DNA from: CALDUY01 sp046350255
GTDB lineage: Bacteria; Planctomycetota; Planctomycetia; Gemmatales; Gemmataceae
Direction of reading: 5' to 3'
Assembly: GCA_046350255.1 (NCBI GenBank)
Contig: JAXMAV010000010.1
Location: 186,001-250,000 of the forward strand
Length of the DNA: 64,000 bases
The notes under the pieces: generated by a model
Database searches by the model: none
What the model was told of the DNA's origin: nothing
What the model saw: only the letters and a program-made list of their open reading frames with translations
Position numbers and translations under genes: made by a program
Part shown: positions 50,923 to 61,086 of the stretch, piece by piece
How the letters are laid out: each line of letters starts with the position of its first letter
Position numbering within the stretch: the first letter of the stretch is position 1

Positions 50923-53460
50923 CTATTTCGCCTGCATCTTCCAGAAGTCGGCGGCGGGCTTATCGTTGATGTACTCAAGCGAGCGGAGGCGGCGCAGCGG
51001 AGCGTCGCGCAGGGGGTCGTAGTCGAGCCAGATTGTCTTCAGTGGCAGGTCGAGCAGAGGGGTGATGCTTTTCACCTGGGTGGAGGGGAAACTCAGCTCT
51101 TCGAGCGTGGCGATCTTGCGAAGGGGAGTCAAATCGGCGACGGGGGTTTCGTCGATCCAGAGTCGCTGGAGGCTCAGGCCCTCCAGGGGGCGAAGGTCGG
51201 TGAAAGAGTTGGCGCCGAGGTTGAGGCTGCGGATGTTGGTGCCGCGTAGGAACTCGAGCTGCGTGAGGCCACAATCGTAGAGTTGGAGGTGGTGGAGGTT
51301 CCCGGTGCGGAAGACCTTGATCATCTCGCGATCGATCGTGGCGCCGTTCATGAGGAGCGACTCGAGCTTCAGGGCGCGGAGGGGCATCAGGTTGGTGACT
51401 TTTGTTTGGCCGATGTCCAGGTAGACCAGCGGCAGCGAGGCGATGGGGGTGAGGTCGCTCAGCGGGCAGTGGCAGACACTGAGCCGGGTTAGCTTCAGGT
51501 CGCGGTAGGGGCGCAGGTCGGTCAGGGCGGAGAAGTGGATATGCAGCTCCCTGAGCGAGCGGATCTCGCCGAGGACGGCGAGGTTGGTGCCCTGGGGAAC
51601 CTGCCAGAGACAGAGATGCTCCAGGTCCCGGTCGCGCACCAGGCGGTAATCGACGACGCGGTTGGTGCGGAGGCTGAGCGAGGTCAGCGGTAGCTCCTTG
51701 AGAGGAGACAGGTCGGCGACCTGGCAGAAGCCAGCCTCGCTGTTGTAGTGGCCGATCTCGAGGGTCGTGAGCTTCATGCCGCGAAGGCAGGAGAGATCGT
51801 CCAGCCGGCAGGCCTCGACCATCTTCAGGTGGGTGAGGTGCGGCAGGGCGCGTAACGGCGTCAGATCGCGCAGGTTGCCCACGATGAGGCGCTGGACCTG
51901 GCCCTCGTGCATGGCGGGAGGTTCCGCGAAGATCGGTTTGCTGTCGGGGTTGCGGCGGAGCAACTCGGCCTCGACGGCGTCGAGGGCGGCCTGGGGAGCC
52001 AGCGCCTGGGTCTTTTCGAGCCAGGGGGCAGCCAGCGGCGGGAAGGTAGGCGCCTTCTCGGGCAGCGGGGGCGGCAGCGGTGGATTCAGGAGGGTGTCGC
52101 CGTTCCGGACCTCGACCTTGCCCTGGAGCAGATCGACGCGGAGATGCGTGACCTCGCCCTTGCGGATGGTAAACTGCTTCGTCTGAAACTCCAGATCGCC
52201 GCGCTGGACGGTGAGACCATGAAGACCGGCGCGGAGGCGCATCGGTTCGCCGGCGCCCTGAATCTTGAGATCTTGCCCGGTGAGCGAGACCTTGATATCT
52301 GGCGCGTTGACCTCGACGCGCAGGGTGCCGTGCGGCGTCTGGAAGTAAATGAACGAGGCGACGGCCAGGATGCCGGCGCTGGCCAGGGTGACGAGGGCCA
52401 CCATCCAGCGGCGGCGAGGCGAGCGGGGCAGGGCGGGTACAGGCTCCAACGGGACGGTAGACCGTTCTTCACGAGCCAGGCGGGCGAGGCGCTGGGCAAC
52501 CTCGTCTGTGGAGGTGGGCCGCTGGGAGGGATCCTTGCTGAGGAGCTGGGTGATCAGGGCGGCGAGATCGGGCGGCAGCTGAGGGTTGAGCGTGGCCGGG
52601 GGAGCCGGATCTTCCATGGCCAGGGCCAGCAGCTGAGACATGGCATCCCGGCCGGAGAAGGGAAGTCGGCCGGTGGCCAGGCGATAGAGCAGGACGCCGA
52701 AGCTGAACAGGTCGGAGCGGAAGTCCATGGTGTCGCCGCGGGCCTGCTCGGGGGCCATGTAGGCGGGAGTGCCCAGGAGGACGCCCGGCCGGGTCAGCGG
52801 ATCGACCTCGGCACTGGAGGTTTCGCGGACGAGGCCGAAATCGAGAAGGATGGGGGCGTGGTCGGCGGAGTGATCGAGCCAGATGTTGCTGGGCTTGATG
52901 TCGCGATGAATAAGGCCGGCCGCGTGGGTGGCGCGGAGGCCGGCGATGATGCCGGAGGCAATGGGGAGCAGGCGGTCGAGCGGGACAGGGGTGGTGCCAA
53001 ACTGCGCCAGCCAGTCTTCCAGCGAGACGCCTTCGAGCAGGGGCATGACGAAGAAGGGGACGCCCTGGTGTTCGTCCACCAGATAGATGGGGACGATGTT
53101 GGGATGTCGCAGGCCGGCGACGGCTCGGGCCTCGCGGAGGAAACGCTCGCGCATGCTGGCCTTTTTGGCCAACTCGGGGCGGATGACCTTGAGCGCCACG
53201 GAGCGTCCGAGAGTGATATCCTCGGCGAGGTAGACCGAGCCCATGCCGCCCTGGCCGAGCGGCCGCACCAGGCGATAGTTTTGTGGCTGAAACACCAGAG
53301 GCGACTCGCCTGGACCGGTCTTCGTGGCATCGGCGGGTGGCTGGGAGCCAGAAGAACGGTCGGATGCGTGAATGAGCGTCGGCTCCACAGTGTTCACCGG
53401 AGGCACCGTGGTGCCGGCATCGGGGGACACCTCGGGGGGCGGTCCCTGGGTGTGATTCAT
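50923..53460 (-). CDS. Receptor-like Ser/Thr kinase with C-terminal leucine-rich repeats
   Basis: 845 residues from ATG 53460, overlapping the sigma-factor stop by 4 bases (ATGA), which implies coupled translation. Residues 1-60 are Pro/Thr-rich. Residues 61-325 are a complete PknB-type kinase: GQGGMGSVYLAE loop, Lys91, HRDIKPSN with Asp187, DFG at 207-209, and APE near 236-238. One membrane helix lies at about 351-373. The outer part begins with a PEGA-like beta domain (HGTLRVEVNAPDIKVSLTGQ), then a Pro linker, and residues about 520-840 are LRRs in repeated L-x-x-L-x-I/L and DLTPLxxL units. Known planctomycete ECF-kinase pairs sense envelope signals, and this topology fits a sensor kinase. 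The ligand is unknown. Confidence 0.92.
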   Translation of the reverse strand: MNHTQGPPPEVSPDAGTTVPPVNTVEPTLIHASDRSSGSQPPADATKTGPGESPLVFQPQNYRLVRPLGQGGMGSVYLAEDITLGRSVALKVIRPELAKKASMRERFLREARAVAGLRHPNIVPIYLVDEHQGVPFFVMPLLEGVSLEDWLAQFGTTPVPLDRLLPIASGIIAGLRATHAAGLIHRDIKPSNIWLDHSADHAPILLDFGLVRETSSAEVDPLTRPGVLLGTPAYMAPEQARGDTMDFRSDLFSFGVLLYRLATGRLPFSGRDAMSQLLALAMEDPAPPATLNPQLPPDLAALITQLLSKDPSQRPTSTDEVAQRLARLAREERSTVPLEPVPALPRSPRRRWMVALVTLASAGILAVASFIYFQTPHGTLRVEVNAPDIKVSLTGQDLKIQGAGEPMRLRAGLHGLTVQRGDLEFQTKQFTIRKGEVTHLRVDLLQGKVEVRNGDTLLNPPLPPPLPEKAPTFPPLAAPWLEKTQALAPQAALDAVEAELLRRNPDSKPIFAEPPAMHEGQVQRLIVGNLRDLTPLRALPHLTHLKMVEACRLDDLSCLRGMKLTTLEIGHYNSEAGFCQVADLSPLKELPLTSLSLRTNRVVDYRLVRDRDLEHLCLWQVPQGTNLAVLGEIRSLRELHIHFSALTDLRPYRDLKLTRLSVCHCPLSDLTPIASLPLVYLDIGQTKVTNLMPLRALKLESLLMNGATIDREMIKVFRTGNLHHLQLYDCGLTQLEFLRGTNIRSLNLGANSFTDLRPLEGLSLQRLWIDETPVADLTPLRKIATLEELSFPSTQVKSITPLLDLPLKTIWLDYDPLRDAPLRRLRSLEYINDKPAADFWKMQAK

Positions 53461-54056
53461 GATGGGTTGGGCTCCTGGTCCCAGGTCTGGCGAATGGCCT
53501 GGAGTCGGCGTTCGACAGCCCGGTGCGACAGGTTGAGACGTGTGGCGATCTCCTCGATGGTGTGGCCTTCCATCTTGAGTAGCGCGATCTGGCGCTGCTC
53601 GTCGTCGGCGAGCTGATCGAGGAGGCGGGTGAACTGCTCGGCGATCTCGACGGCAAAGGCGGGCGAGGGGGTGGAACCGATGATGGTCTCGAAGGCGGGA
53701 GTGTCGCCGGGCAGGTCGCTTTCGCCGAGGACCTTGCCGCCGCCCCGTTTCTGGCGTGTGGCGTTGCGCTTGTAGGCCTGGGCCTTGCGTGCGGTGAGGG
53801 TGACGAGGATCTTCCAGAGATCTTCGCGGGCGCTGAGCCGAGAGAAGCGTCCTTCCTCGACGCCGTTGCAGAAACTCTTGAAGGCGCTGAGGGCGATGTC
53901 TTCCTCGTCGAAGGCACGGCGGGCACCGGGAGGCAGGCGCTTCTCGGCGAGGCGGGCCATCTCGCGGAAGTAGCGTTCCCACAGGTGCTGGGCCGCCTGG
54001 GCGTCGCCCCCTTGCAGATCCTGTACCCAGCCTGTGACGCTGCGATCTGAGGTCAT
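53457..54056 (-). CDS. ECF sigma factor coupled to the LRR kinase
   Basis: 199 residues from ATG 54056, with GGGAGGTG upstream. Region 2 is near residues 20-90 (AAQHLWERYFREMARLAEKRL, DEEDIALSAFKSFCNG) and region 4 near 140-195 (DDEQRQIALLKMEGHTIEEIATRLNLSHRAVERRL). The sequence matches the ECF group I associate with Ser/Thr kinases in planctomycetes. It has no C-terminal extension, and no anti-sigma factor is next to it. Phosphorylation by the coupled kinase is the likely control (inferred from the gene pairing and known families). It is divergent from the first calpain gene with a 166-base shared region, making those genes candidate targets. Confidence 0.92.
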   Translation of the reverse strand: MTSDRSVTGWVQDLQGGDAQAAQHLWERYFREMARLAEKRLPPGARRAFDEEDIALSAFKSFCNGVEEGRFSRLSAREDLWKILVTLTARKAQAYKRNATRQKRGGGKVLGESDLPGDTPAFETIIGSTPSPAFAVEIAEQFTRLLDQLADDEQRQIALLKMEGHTIEEIATRLNLSHRAVERRLQAIRQTWDQEPNPS

Positions 54057-54089
54057 GGTCCACACCTCCCAGTTCATCAAGGTTGATCG

Positions 54090-54095
54090 AGTATA
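54090..54095 (-). promoter_or_regulatory. Possible -10 box of the ECF sigma/LRR-kinase operon
   Basis: TATACT on the minus strand, about 34 bases before the sigma-factor start. No convincing -35 box stands at 17 bases upstream. Confidence 0.3.
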
Positions 54096-54130
54096 TCCGG
54101 CCCAGTGAAGAAAAAAGATGAAAAGTAGTC

Positions 54131-54156
54131 GGAACGTGGCGGGGTCGAATGTCGTA
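54131..54156 (+). promoter_or_regulatory. Candidate ECF-type promoter of calpain copy 1
   Basis: GGAAC at 54131-54135 is followed after 15 bases by GTCGTA. GGAAC with a CGT/GTC-containing -10 is the usual ECF promoter layout. The block is repeated before calpain copy 2, and the box lies exactly 92 bases before the start in both cases. Confidence 0.45.
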
Positions 54157-54174
54157 TGATCATTACCTTGCATA

Positions 54175-54188
54175 GTGATCTCCATCAC
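54175..54188. promoter_or_regulatory. Palindrome in the leader of calpain copy 1
   Basis: GTGAT-CTCC-ATCAC, a perfect 5-bp inverted repeat with a 4-base centre, conserved in the copy 2 leader. It could be an operator or a small mRNA hairpin. Confidence 0.5.
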
Positions 54189-54222
54189 CTCCCCCTGAAG
54201 ACCTCAGGCAAAAGGATCGATC

Positions 54223-55716
54223 ATGGCCCACAATTCCCCCAAGGCTCTGCCCCGCCTGTTCGCCCTGGAATCGCTGGAAACGCGCAACCTGCTTTCGGCC
54301 ACGCTGGTGGGTAGCGACCTGACCATCGAAGGGGGTTCGGGCAACGATGTCGCCTACGTGGAAAGCAAGCTCATCAACGGGGTTGAGACATTGCAGGTGA
54401 AGTTGAACGGTGAGGTGACGACGTTCGATCCCAACCAGGTGCAGAAGATCTACTTCTACGGCAAGGACGGCAACGACACCTTTACTGCGGCTCAGACGCT
54501 AAACATCGGAGTGATCGCGCATGGCGGAGCTGGCCGAGACACCCTGATCGGCGGGGCAGCAGCGGATGCCCTCCATGGGGAGGGAGGGAACGACATCATC
54601 CGTGGGCGGGCGGGCGACGACTGGATTCACGGCGAGACCGGGGACGACACGCTGACCGGTGGCGATGGCAACGACTGGATCTATGGTTATAGCGGGAAGG
54701 ATACGCTCTTCGGCAATAGTGGGAAGGATCACCTGTTTGACGGAGTCGGGGCCGACAAACTGTTCGGCGGATTGGGCAACGACTCGCTGGTGTCGATCGA
54801 TGGCTTCAGCAACGACCTGCTCTTCGGGGAACTCGGACGGGATAGCTTCTGGTTCGACCGCAACGGGGCGAGCCGGGACCAGGTGCTGGACAAGGCGGCG
54901 AACGAGCAGGTGAACATGCACGCAGTGGCCAGCTTCGCCAACGGGGCGGACCGGTCGCTGGATGGCGACAACATCACCGATCCGACCGATGGGACGTTCT
55001 ACAAGAACTTCGGCAACCGCTACCTGTTCAACGGAACGCCAGGGGTGAACGACGTGGACCAGAACCACCTGGGCGACAGCTGGCTGCAGGCGGCCATGGG
55101 AGCCATGGTGAAGGCGAGTTCCAACAGTATCGAGCAGACCGTGGCGGACCTGGGGGATGGGACGTTCGCGGTGCGGTTGGGCGGAAAGTACTATCGGGTA
55201 GACGCCGACCTGCCGACCAAGAGCGAAGCGAGCGAGGAGCTGGTGTACGGCGGGTTCGGCTCGGGTGGGACGCTGTGGGCCGCGTTGATCGAAAAGGCCT
55301 ACGCCTTCCACCGGGATGGCTCGAACACCTATGCGTCGCTCAACGGTGGGCTGATCAAGGATGCACTGGCGGCGATGGGGGCGAAGGACACCGGGCTGAA
55401 ACTGTTCAGCACCTACGCCAACGCCACGGCGATGCTGCAGGACATCCAGGCGAAGTTGAACGCAGGGCTGGCGGTGGGAGCCGGTGGGATCGACCAGGTA
55501 CCTTCCGGAACGCCGCTGGTGACGAACCACGCCTACACGGTGATCTCGGTGAACTTCGAGAGTGGTGTGCCGGTGTCGATCACCCTGCGGAACCCGTGGG
55601 CGAAGGACGGCGGCGGGAGCACGGACGGCAACGATGACGGCTACGTGACGGTGACGGGCGCTCAGCTGTTCGCCACCACCGGCGGCAAGGTCCAGTGGGG
55701 CAAGCCGATCCGCTGA
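54223..55716 (+). CDS. Secreted RTX / calpain-like protein, copy 1 (catalytic Cys replaced by Ser)
   Basis: A 497-residue protein with AAAAGGATCG before ATG 54223. The N-terminus RLFALESLETRNLLSAT (11-27) resembles the planctomycete LEPR-xLL export/sorting motif; there is no classical signal peptide. Residues 35-210 are hemolysin-type Ca-binding repeats (GGAGRDTLIGG, GGNDIIRGRAGDD, GGDGNDWIYG). Residues 260-497 are a calpain-like (peptidase C2) domain: DQNHLGDSWLQAAMGAM, where the family has GDCW, so the nucleophile is Ser286. His436 (NHAYTV) and Asn457 (LRNPWA) are kept. It may be inactive, a decoy, or altered in chemistry. The last ~150 residues are nearly identical to copy 2. The divergent sigma gene is 166 bases away. 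Confidence 0.9.
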   Translation: MAHNSPKALPRLFALESLETRNLLSATLVGSDLTIEGGSGNDVAYVESKLINGVETLQVKLNGEVTTFDPNQVQKIYFYGKDGNDTFTAAQTLNIGVIAHGGAGRDTLIGGAAADALHGEGGNDIIRGRAGDDWIHGETGDDTLTGGDGNDWIYGYSGKDTLFGNSGKDHLFDGVGADKLFGGLGNDSLVSIDGFSNDLLFGELGRDSFWFDRNGASRDQVLDKAANEQVNMHAVASFANGADRSLDGDNITDPTDGTFYKNFGNRYLFNGTPGVNDVDQNHLGDSWLQAAMGAMVKASSNSIEQTVADLGDGTFAVRLGGKYYRVDADLPTKSEASEELVYGGFGSGGTLWAALIEKAYAFHRDGSNTYASLNGGLIKDALAAMGAKDTGLKLFSTYANATAMLQDIQAKLNAGLAVGAGGIDQVPSGTPLVTNHAYTVISVNFESGVPVSITLRNPWAKDGGGSTDGNDDGYVTVTGAQLFATTGGKVQWGKPIR

Positions 55717-55781
55717 GATGCCGTGCATGGAGCCTGGAGAATACTCCTGGCCAGATGGGGCGGGTAGAGAAGTCAATGGCG

Positions 55782-55819
55782 CGACGGCTCGTTTTTCCGG
55801 AAGGGAAGACGAGCCGTCG
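55782..55819 (+). terminator. Hairpin after calpain copy 1
   Basis: The 11-bp perfect stem CGACGGCTCGT / ACGAGCCGTCG with a 16-base loop begins 66 bases after the stop. Only a short T run (GTTTG) follows, so it is probably a terminator of moderate strength. Confidence 0.6.
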
Positions 55820-55886
55820 GCGTTTGAGGTAAGGCACAGCCTTCGATCCTATCCCCTCGCGGCAAGAAAAAGGAAGAAAAGTGGTC

Positions 55887-55912
55887 GGAATGTGGCGGGG
55901 TCGGACGGCGGA
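55887..55912 (+). promoter_or_regulatory. Candidate ECF-type promoter of calpain copy 2
   Basis: GGAAT at 55887-55891 with the same GTGGCGGGGTCG spacer as copy 1, 92 bases before ATG 55979. The -10 part is less conserved than in copy 1. Confidence 0.4.
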
Positions 55913-55929
55913 TGGTCATTACCTGGCAT

Positions 55930-55945
55930 GGTGATCTCCATCACC
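55930..55945. promoter_or_regulatory. Palindrome in the leader of calpain copy 2
   Basis: GGTGAT-CTCC-ATCACC, a perfect 6-bp inverted repeat with a 4-base centre, at the same distance from the start as in copy 1. Confidence 0.55.
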
Positions 55946-55978
55946 TCCCCCTACGGACCTCATTCAAAAGGATCGATC

Positions 55979-57475
55979 ATGGCCCGGAATACTCGCAAGG
56001 CTTCGTCCCGCCTGTTCGCCCTGGAATCGCTGGAAACCCGGAATCTGCTGTCGGCCACGCTGCTGGACGGTGTCGTCACCATAGACGGAGGCTCGGGGAA
56101 TGATGTGGCTTACGTGGGTAGCCGGGTCATCAACGGCGTGAACACGCTGGAAGTGAAACTGAACGGCGAAGTGACGACGTATGATCCCAGCCAGGTCCAG
56201 CAGATCCGCTTCAATGGCTACGCCGGAAGCGACACCTTCACGGCCGCCCAGAATCTGACCATCAGCGTGGTGGCCTATGGAGGAATGGGCCGAGACACTC
56301 TGATCGGCGGAGCGGGGTCGGATTATCTCTATGGCGAGGGTGGGAACGACATCATCCGCGGGCGGGGCAGCGACGACTGGATTCAGGGCGACGCAGGCGA
56401 CGACAACCTCAGCGGGGGTGACGGCCGGGACTGGATCTATGGTGCCGCCGGCCGCGACACTCTTTTCGGCAACGGTGCCAAGGACTACCTCTTCGGCGGC
56501 GCTGGTGCCGACAAGGTGTATGGTGGCCTGGGCAACGACCTCCTGGTGTCGATCGATGGGTTCAGCAACGACCAGCTGTTTGGGGAACTCGGCCGGGATA
56601 CCTTCTGGTTCGACCGCAATGGCGCGAATCGCGACCAGGTGCTGGACGGCACCGCCAGCGAGAACACGAACAAGCACGCAGTGGCCAGCTTCGCCAACGG
56701 GGCGGACCGCACCCTGGATGGCGACGACATCGCCGATCCGACCGACGGGACCCACTACAAGAACTTCTACAGCCATTACCTGTTCGATTACTACGGGGCC
56801 ACGGTCAATGACGTGGACCAGAATCAGCTAGGCGACTGCTGGCTGCAGGCGGCGATGGGAGCCATGGTGAAGGCCAGCCCCAACAGCATCGAGCAGGTGG
56901 TGGGCGACATGGGCGATGGAACCTACGCGGTGAAGCTGGGGGGCAAGTATTATCGCGTCGATTCGGACCTGCCCACAAAGAGCGAGAATAGCCAGGACTT
57001 GGTGTATGGCGGCCTGGGCTCGGGTGGGACGCTGTGGGCCGCGATGATCGAAAAGGCCTACGCCTTCTACCGGGATGGCTCGAACACCTATGCGTCGCTC
57101 AACGGCGGGCTGATCAAGGATGCACTGGCGGCGATGGGGGCGAAGGACACCGGGCTGAAACTGTTCAGCACCTACGCCAACGCCACCGCGATGCTGCAGG
57201 ACATCCAGGCGAAGTTGAACGCAGGGCTGGCGGTGGGAGCCGGCGGGATCAACCAGGTACCTTCCGGAACACCGCTGGTGACGAACCACGCCTACACGGT
57301 GATCTCGGTGAACTTCGAGAGTGGTGTGCCGGTGTCGATCACCCTGCGGAACCCGTGGGCGAAGGACGGCGGCGGGAGCACGGACGGCAACGATGACGGC
57401 TACGTGACGGTGACGGGCGCTCAGCTGTTCGCCACCACCGGCGGCAAGGTCCAGTGGGGCAAACCGATCCGGTAA
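55979..57475 (+). CDS. Secreted RTX / calpain-like cysteine protease, copy 2
   Basis: 498 residues from ATG 55979, with the same leader and AAAAGGATCG as copy 1; the frame is open further upstream but begins in the spacer. The layout matches copy 1: the LESLETRNLLSAT N-terminus, RTX repeats over residues 35-210 (GGMGRDTLIGG, GGNDIIRGRGSDD, GGDGRDWIYG), and a calpain-like domain over 260-498. Here the nucleophile is intact: Cys287 in DQNQLGDCWLQAAMGAM, with His437 and Asn458. Calpain-family peptidases use this Cys/His/Asn triad, and in eukaryotes calcium controls them; here the RTX repeats could supply calcium dependence outside the cell. Substrates are unknown. A good terminator follows. Confidence 0.92.
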   Translation: MARNTRKASSRLFALESLETRNLLSATLLDGVVTIDGGSGNDVAYVGSRVINGVNTLEVKLNGEVTTYDPSQVQQIRFNGYAGSDTFTAAQNLTISVVAYGGMGRDTLIGGAGSDYLYGEGGNDIIRGRGSDDWIQGDAGDDNLSGGDGRDWIYGAAGRDTLFGNGAKDYLFGGAGADKVYGGLGNDLLVSIDGFSNDQLFGELGRDTFWFDRNGANRDQVLDGTASENTNKHAVASFANGADRTLDGDDIADPTDGTHYKNFYSHYLFDYYGATVNDVDQNQLGDCWLQAAMGAMVKASPNSIEQVVGDMGDGTYAVKLGGKYYRVDSDLPTKSENSQDLVYGGLGSGGTLWAAMIEKAYAFYRDGSNTYASLNGGLIKDALAAMGAKDTGLKLFSTYANATAMLQDIQAKLNAGLAVGAGGINQVPSGTPLVTNHAYTVISVNFESGVPVSITLRNPWAKDGGGSTDGNDDGYVTVTGAQLFATTGGKVQWGKPIR

Positions 57476-57540
57476 GGAGACTGGGAGCGAGATTGGGGTC
57501 TACATCGGACGGAGGTGCTTGTCACACAGGGGGTTAGCAC

Positions 57541-57585
57541 ATCGGCCCGGCATTCCGAGAGGGATGGCGGGCCGATCCTGTTTTA
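57541..57585 (+). terminator. Intrinsic terminator after calpain copy 2
   Basis: A 16-base-pair stem (57541-57556 with 57561-57576; one mismatch and one G-T pair), a GAGA loop, then CCTGTTTTA. Confidence 0.8.
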
Positions 57586-57622
57586 CCGGCAAAGTCTACG
57601 CGATCGGCACAATCGCCCCGGC

Positions 57623-57651
57623 TTGATTCGCCTACCCCCTCACACTACAAT
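57623..57651 (+). promoter_or_regulatory. Housekeeping-type promoter of clpC
   Basis: TTGATT and TACAAT are spaced by 17 bases, about 165 bases before the clpC start. No CtsR-type GGTCAAA tandem operator is seen here. Confidence 0.6.
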
Positions 57652-57814
57652 CACAGAAGACCAGGAGATGCCCACTTTCCTCACCACCCCAGCACTCTCA
57701 TCAGGGGTCCACGCGGGGACCGAACGGGGCCGCGCGCGGGAGAATGGTTGTCTCCCTGGCCCCGCCGAGCGACGTCGAATCGACCCCCGGGCGGAGTAAA
57801 CGGAGACGGATGAG

Positions 57815-60328
<2,514 letters not shown>

Positions 60329-60355
60329 CCGCTGCCTAAGTCGATCCGATTTCAA

Positions 60356-60395
60356 CCGAGGCGGTCCGGACAACGGGCCGCCTCGGTGCTTTTTT
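60356..60395 (+). terminator. Intrinsic terminator of clpC
   Basis: A perfect 9-bp stem CCGAGGCGG / CCGCCTCGG with a 13-base loop, then TGC and six T. The T run touches the stop codon of the convergent gene. Confidence 0.9.
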
Positions 60396-60811
60396 CAGTG
60401 CCCGCCTTCGTTCGAGTTCGCTTCGTCGTCGCGGCGGAAGATGATGCAGAGAGATTCGCGATCGTCGTTGGGGGGGAAGGTGCGCGGCCGGTGCGGCGAG
60501 CCGGGTTCGCCGGGGGCCCAGATCAGGTAGGGGCCATCGAACTGATAAATGGCGAGGACGACCTTGCCGAGATGAGGCTCGGGGCCGGAGACAATGCGCA
60601 GGTCCATGGCGCGGGGACGATTGGTGGGCACCAGCGTCAGGTGGCCGGTGTAAACGTCGCCGTTCCGAAAACGCATGGTAAAGGTATCTCCCTCGACCCG
60701 GAGGTGCGCCTCGCGCGGGCCGGAGAAGAAACGCCAGCTTCCCTGCAACCGTTGGGTGTCGCGCCGGATCACCTCGGCGCGCGTGGGCTCATGTTCGAGC
60801 AATCCCGACAC
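60395..60811 (-). CDS. TIGR03067-like small planctomycete protein
   Basis: 138 residues, GTG start at 60811 with GGGAGGTG seven bases upstream. It begins with a helix, then LQGSWRFFSGP..., HLRVEGDTFTMRF, a beta core with GHLTLVPTNRPRAMDLRIVSGPEPHLGKVVLAIYQFDGPYLIWAPGEPGSPHRP and a short RRD tail. This order (LQGxW..., TLxPTxxPxxxDL..., GIYxxDGxxLxxC/WAPxGxxRP) is the TIGR03067 domain abundant in planctomycetes, usually secreted, of unknown function. This copy has no signal peptide and a Trp where many have Cys. It is convergent with clpC. Confidence 0.8.
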   Translation of the reverse strand: MSGLLEHEPTRAEVIRRDTQRLQGSWRFFSGPREAHLRVEGDTFTMRFRNGDVYTGHLTLVPTNRPRAMDLRIVSGPEPHLGKVVLAIYQFDGPYLIWAPGEPGSPHRPRTFPPNDDRESLCIIFRRDDEANSNEGGH

Positions 60812-60912
60812 GGTTCACCTCCCAGGAATGGGGTACGGAATGGGGGAGAGCGGCCAAGGGACGATGAGGAGTCGTTCCACTACCTCGCCGGAGGAGGGTC
60901 CCATGGCGAAAA

Positions 60913-60940
60913 ATGATACCGCAGGCTGAAATCGGTTCAA
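60913..60940 (-). promoter_or_regulatory. Promoter of the TIGR03067-like gene
   Basis: On the minus strand TTGAAC and TATCAT are separated by 16 bases, leaving a leader of about 95 bases. Confidence 0.5.
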
Positions 60941-61012
60941 GCAAAACCCGGCCGAGAGGGGGCCATTTCGCGGAGAGGGCCGGCGACTTTATCGATGTGT
61001 GAATCTTTTTCC

Positions 61013-61042
61013 TTGACAGGGATAGGGGCTGACGAAGAGAAT
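61013..61042 (+). promoter_or_regulatory. Promoter of the radical-SAM-like gene
   Basis: A perfect TTGACA at 61013-61018, then 18 bases to GAGAAT (61037-61042), about 45 bases before the start at 61087. The -10 match is moderate. Confidence 0.5.
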
Positions 61043-61086
61043 TCGGCTCCGCAGGAAGGATCACCTTCAAGGAATGGAGATGCGAC

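Larger units (their letters stand above)
55717..55978 (+). other. Spacer between calpain copies
   Basis: 262 bases without a gene. It contains the hairpin at 55782-55819 and, at 55870-55978, a duplicate of the block that precedes copy 1. Confidence 0.7.
57476..57814 (+). other. Intergenic region between calpain copy 2 and clpC
   Basis: 339 bases with a terminator (57541-57585), a promoter for clpC (57623-57651) and a leader of about 155 bases. No convincing small gene is seen. Confidence 0.7.

Noticed and set aside
54120..54200. A sigma-54 promoter before calpain copy 1
   Set aside because: There is no GG/GC pair with the required spacing of TGGCAC and TTGCA. The TTGCAT present is not at the right distance from a matching -24 box.
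57515..57799. A 94-codon open frame between calpain copy 2 and clpC
   Set aside because: It starts next to a terminator stem, contains the clpC promoter, and has no ribosome site.
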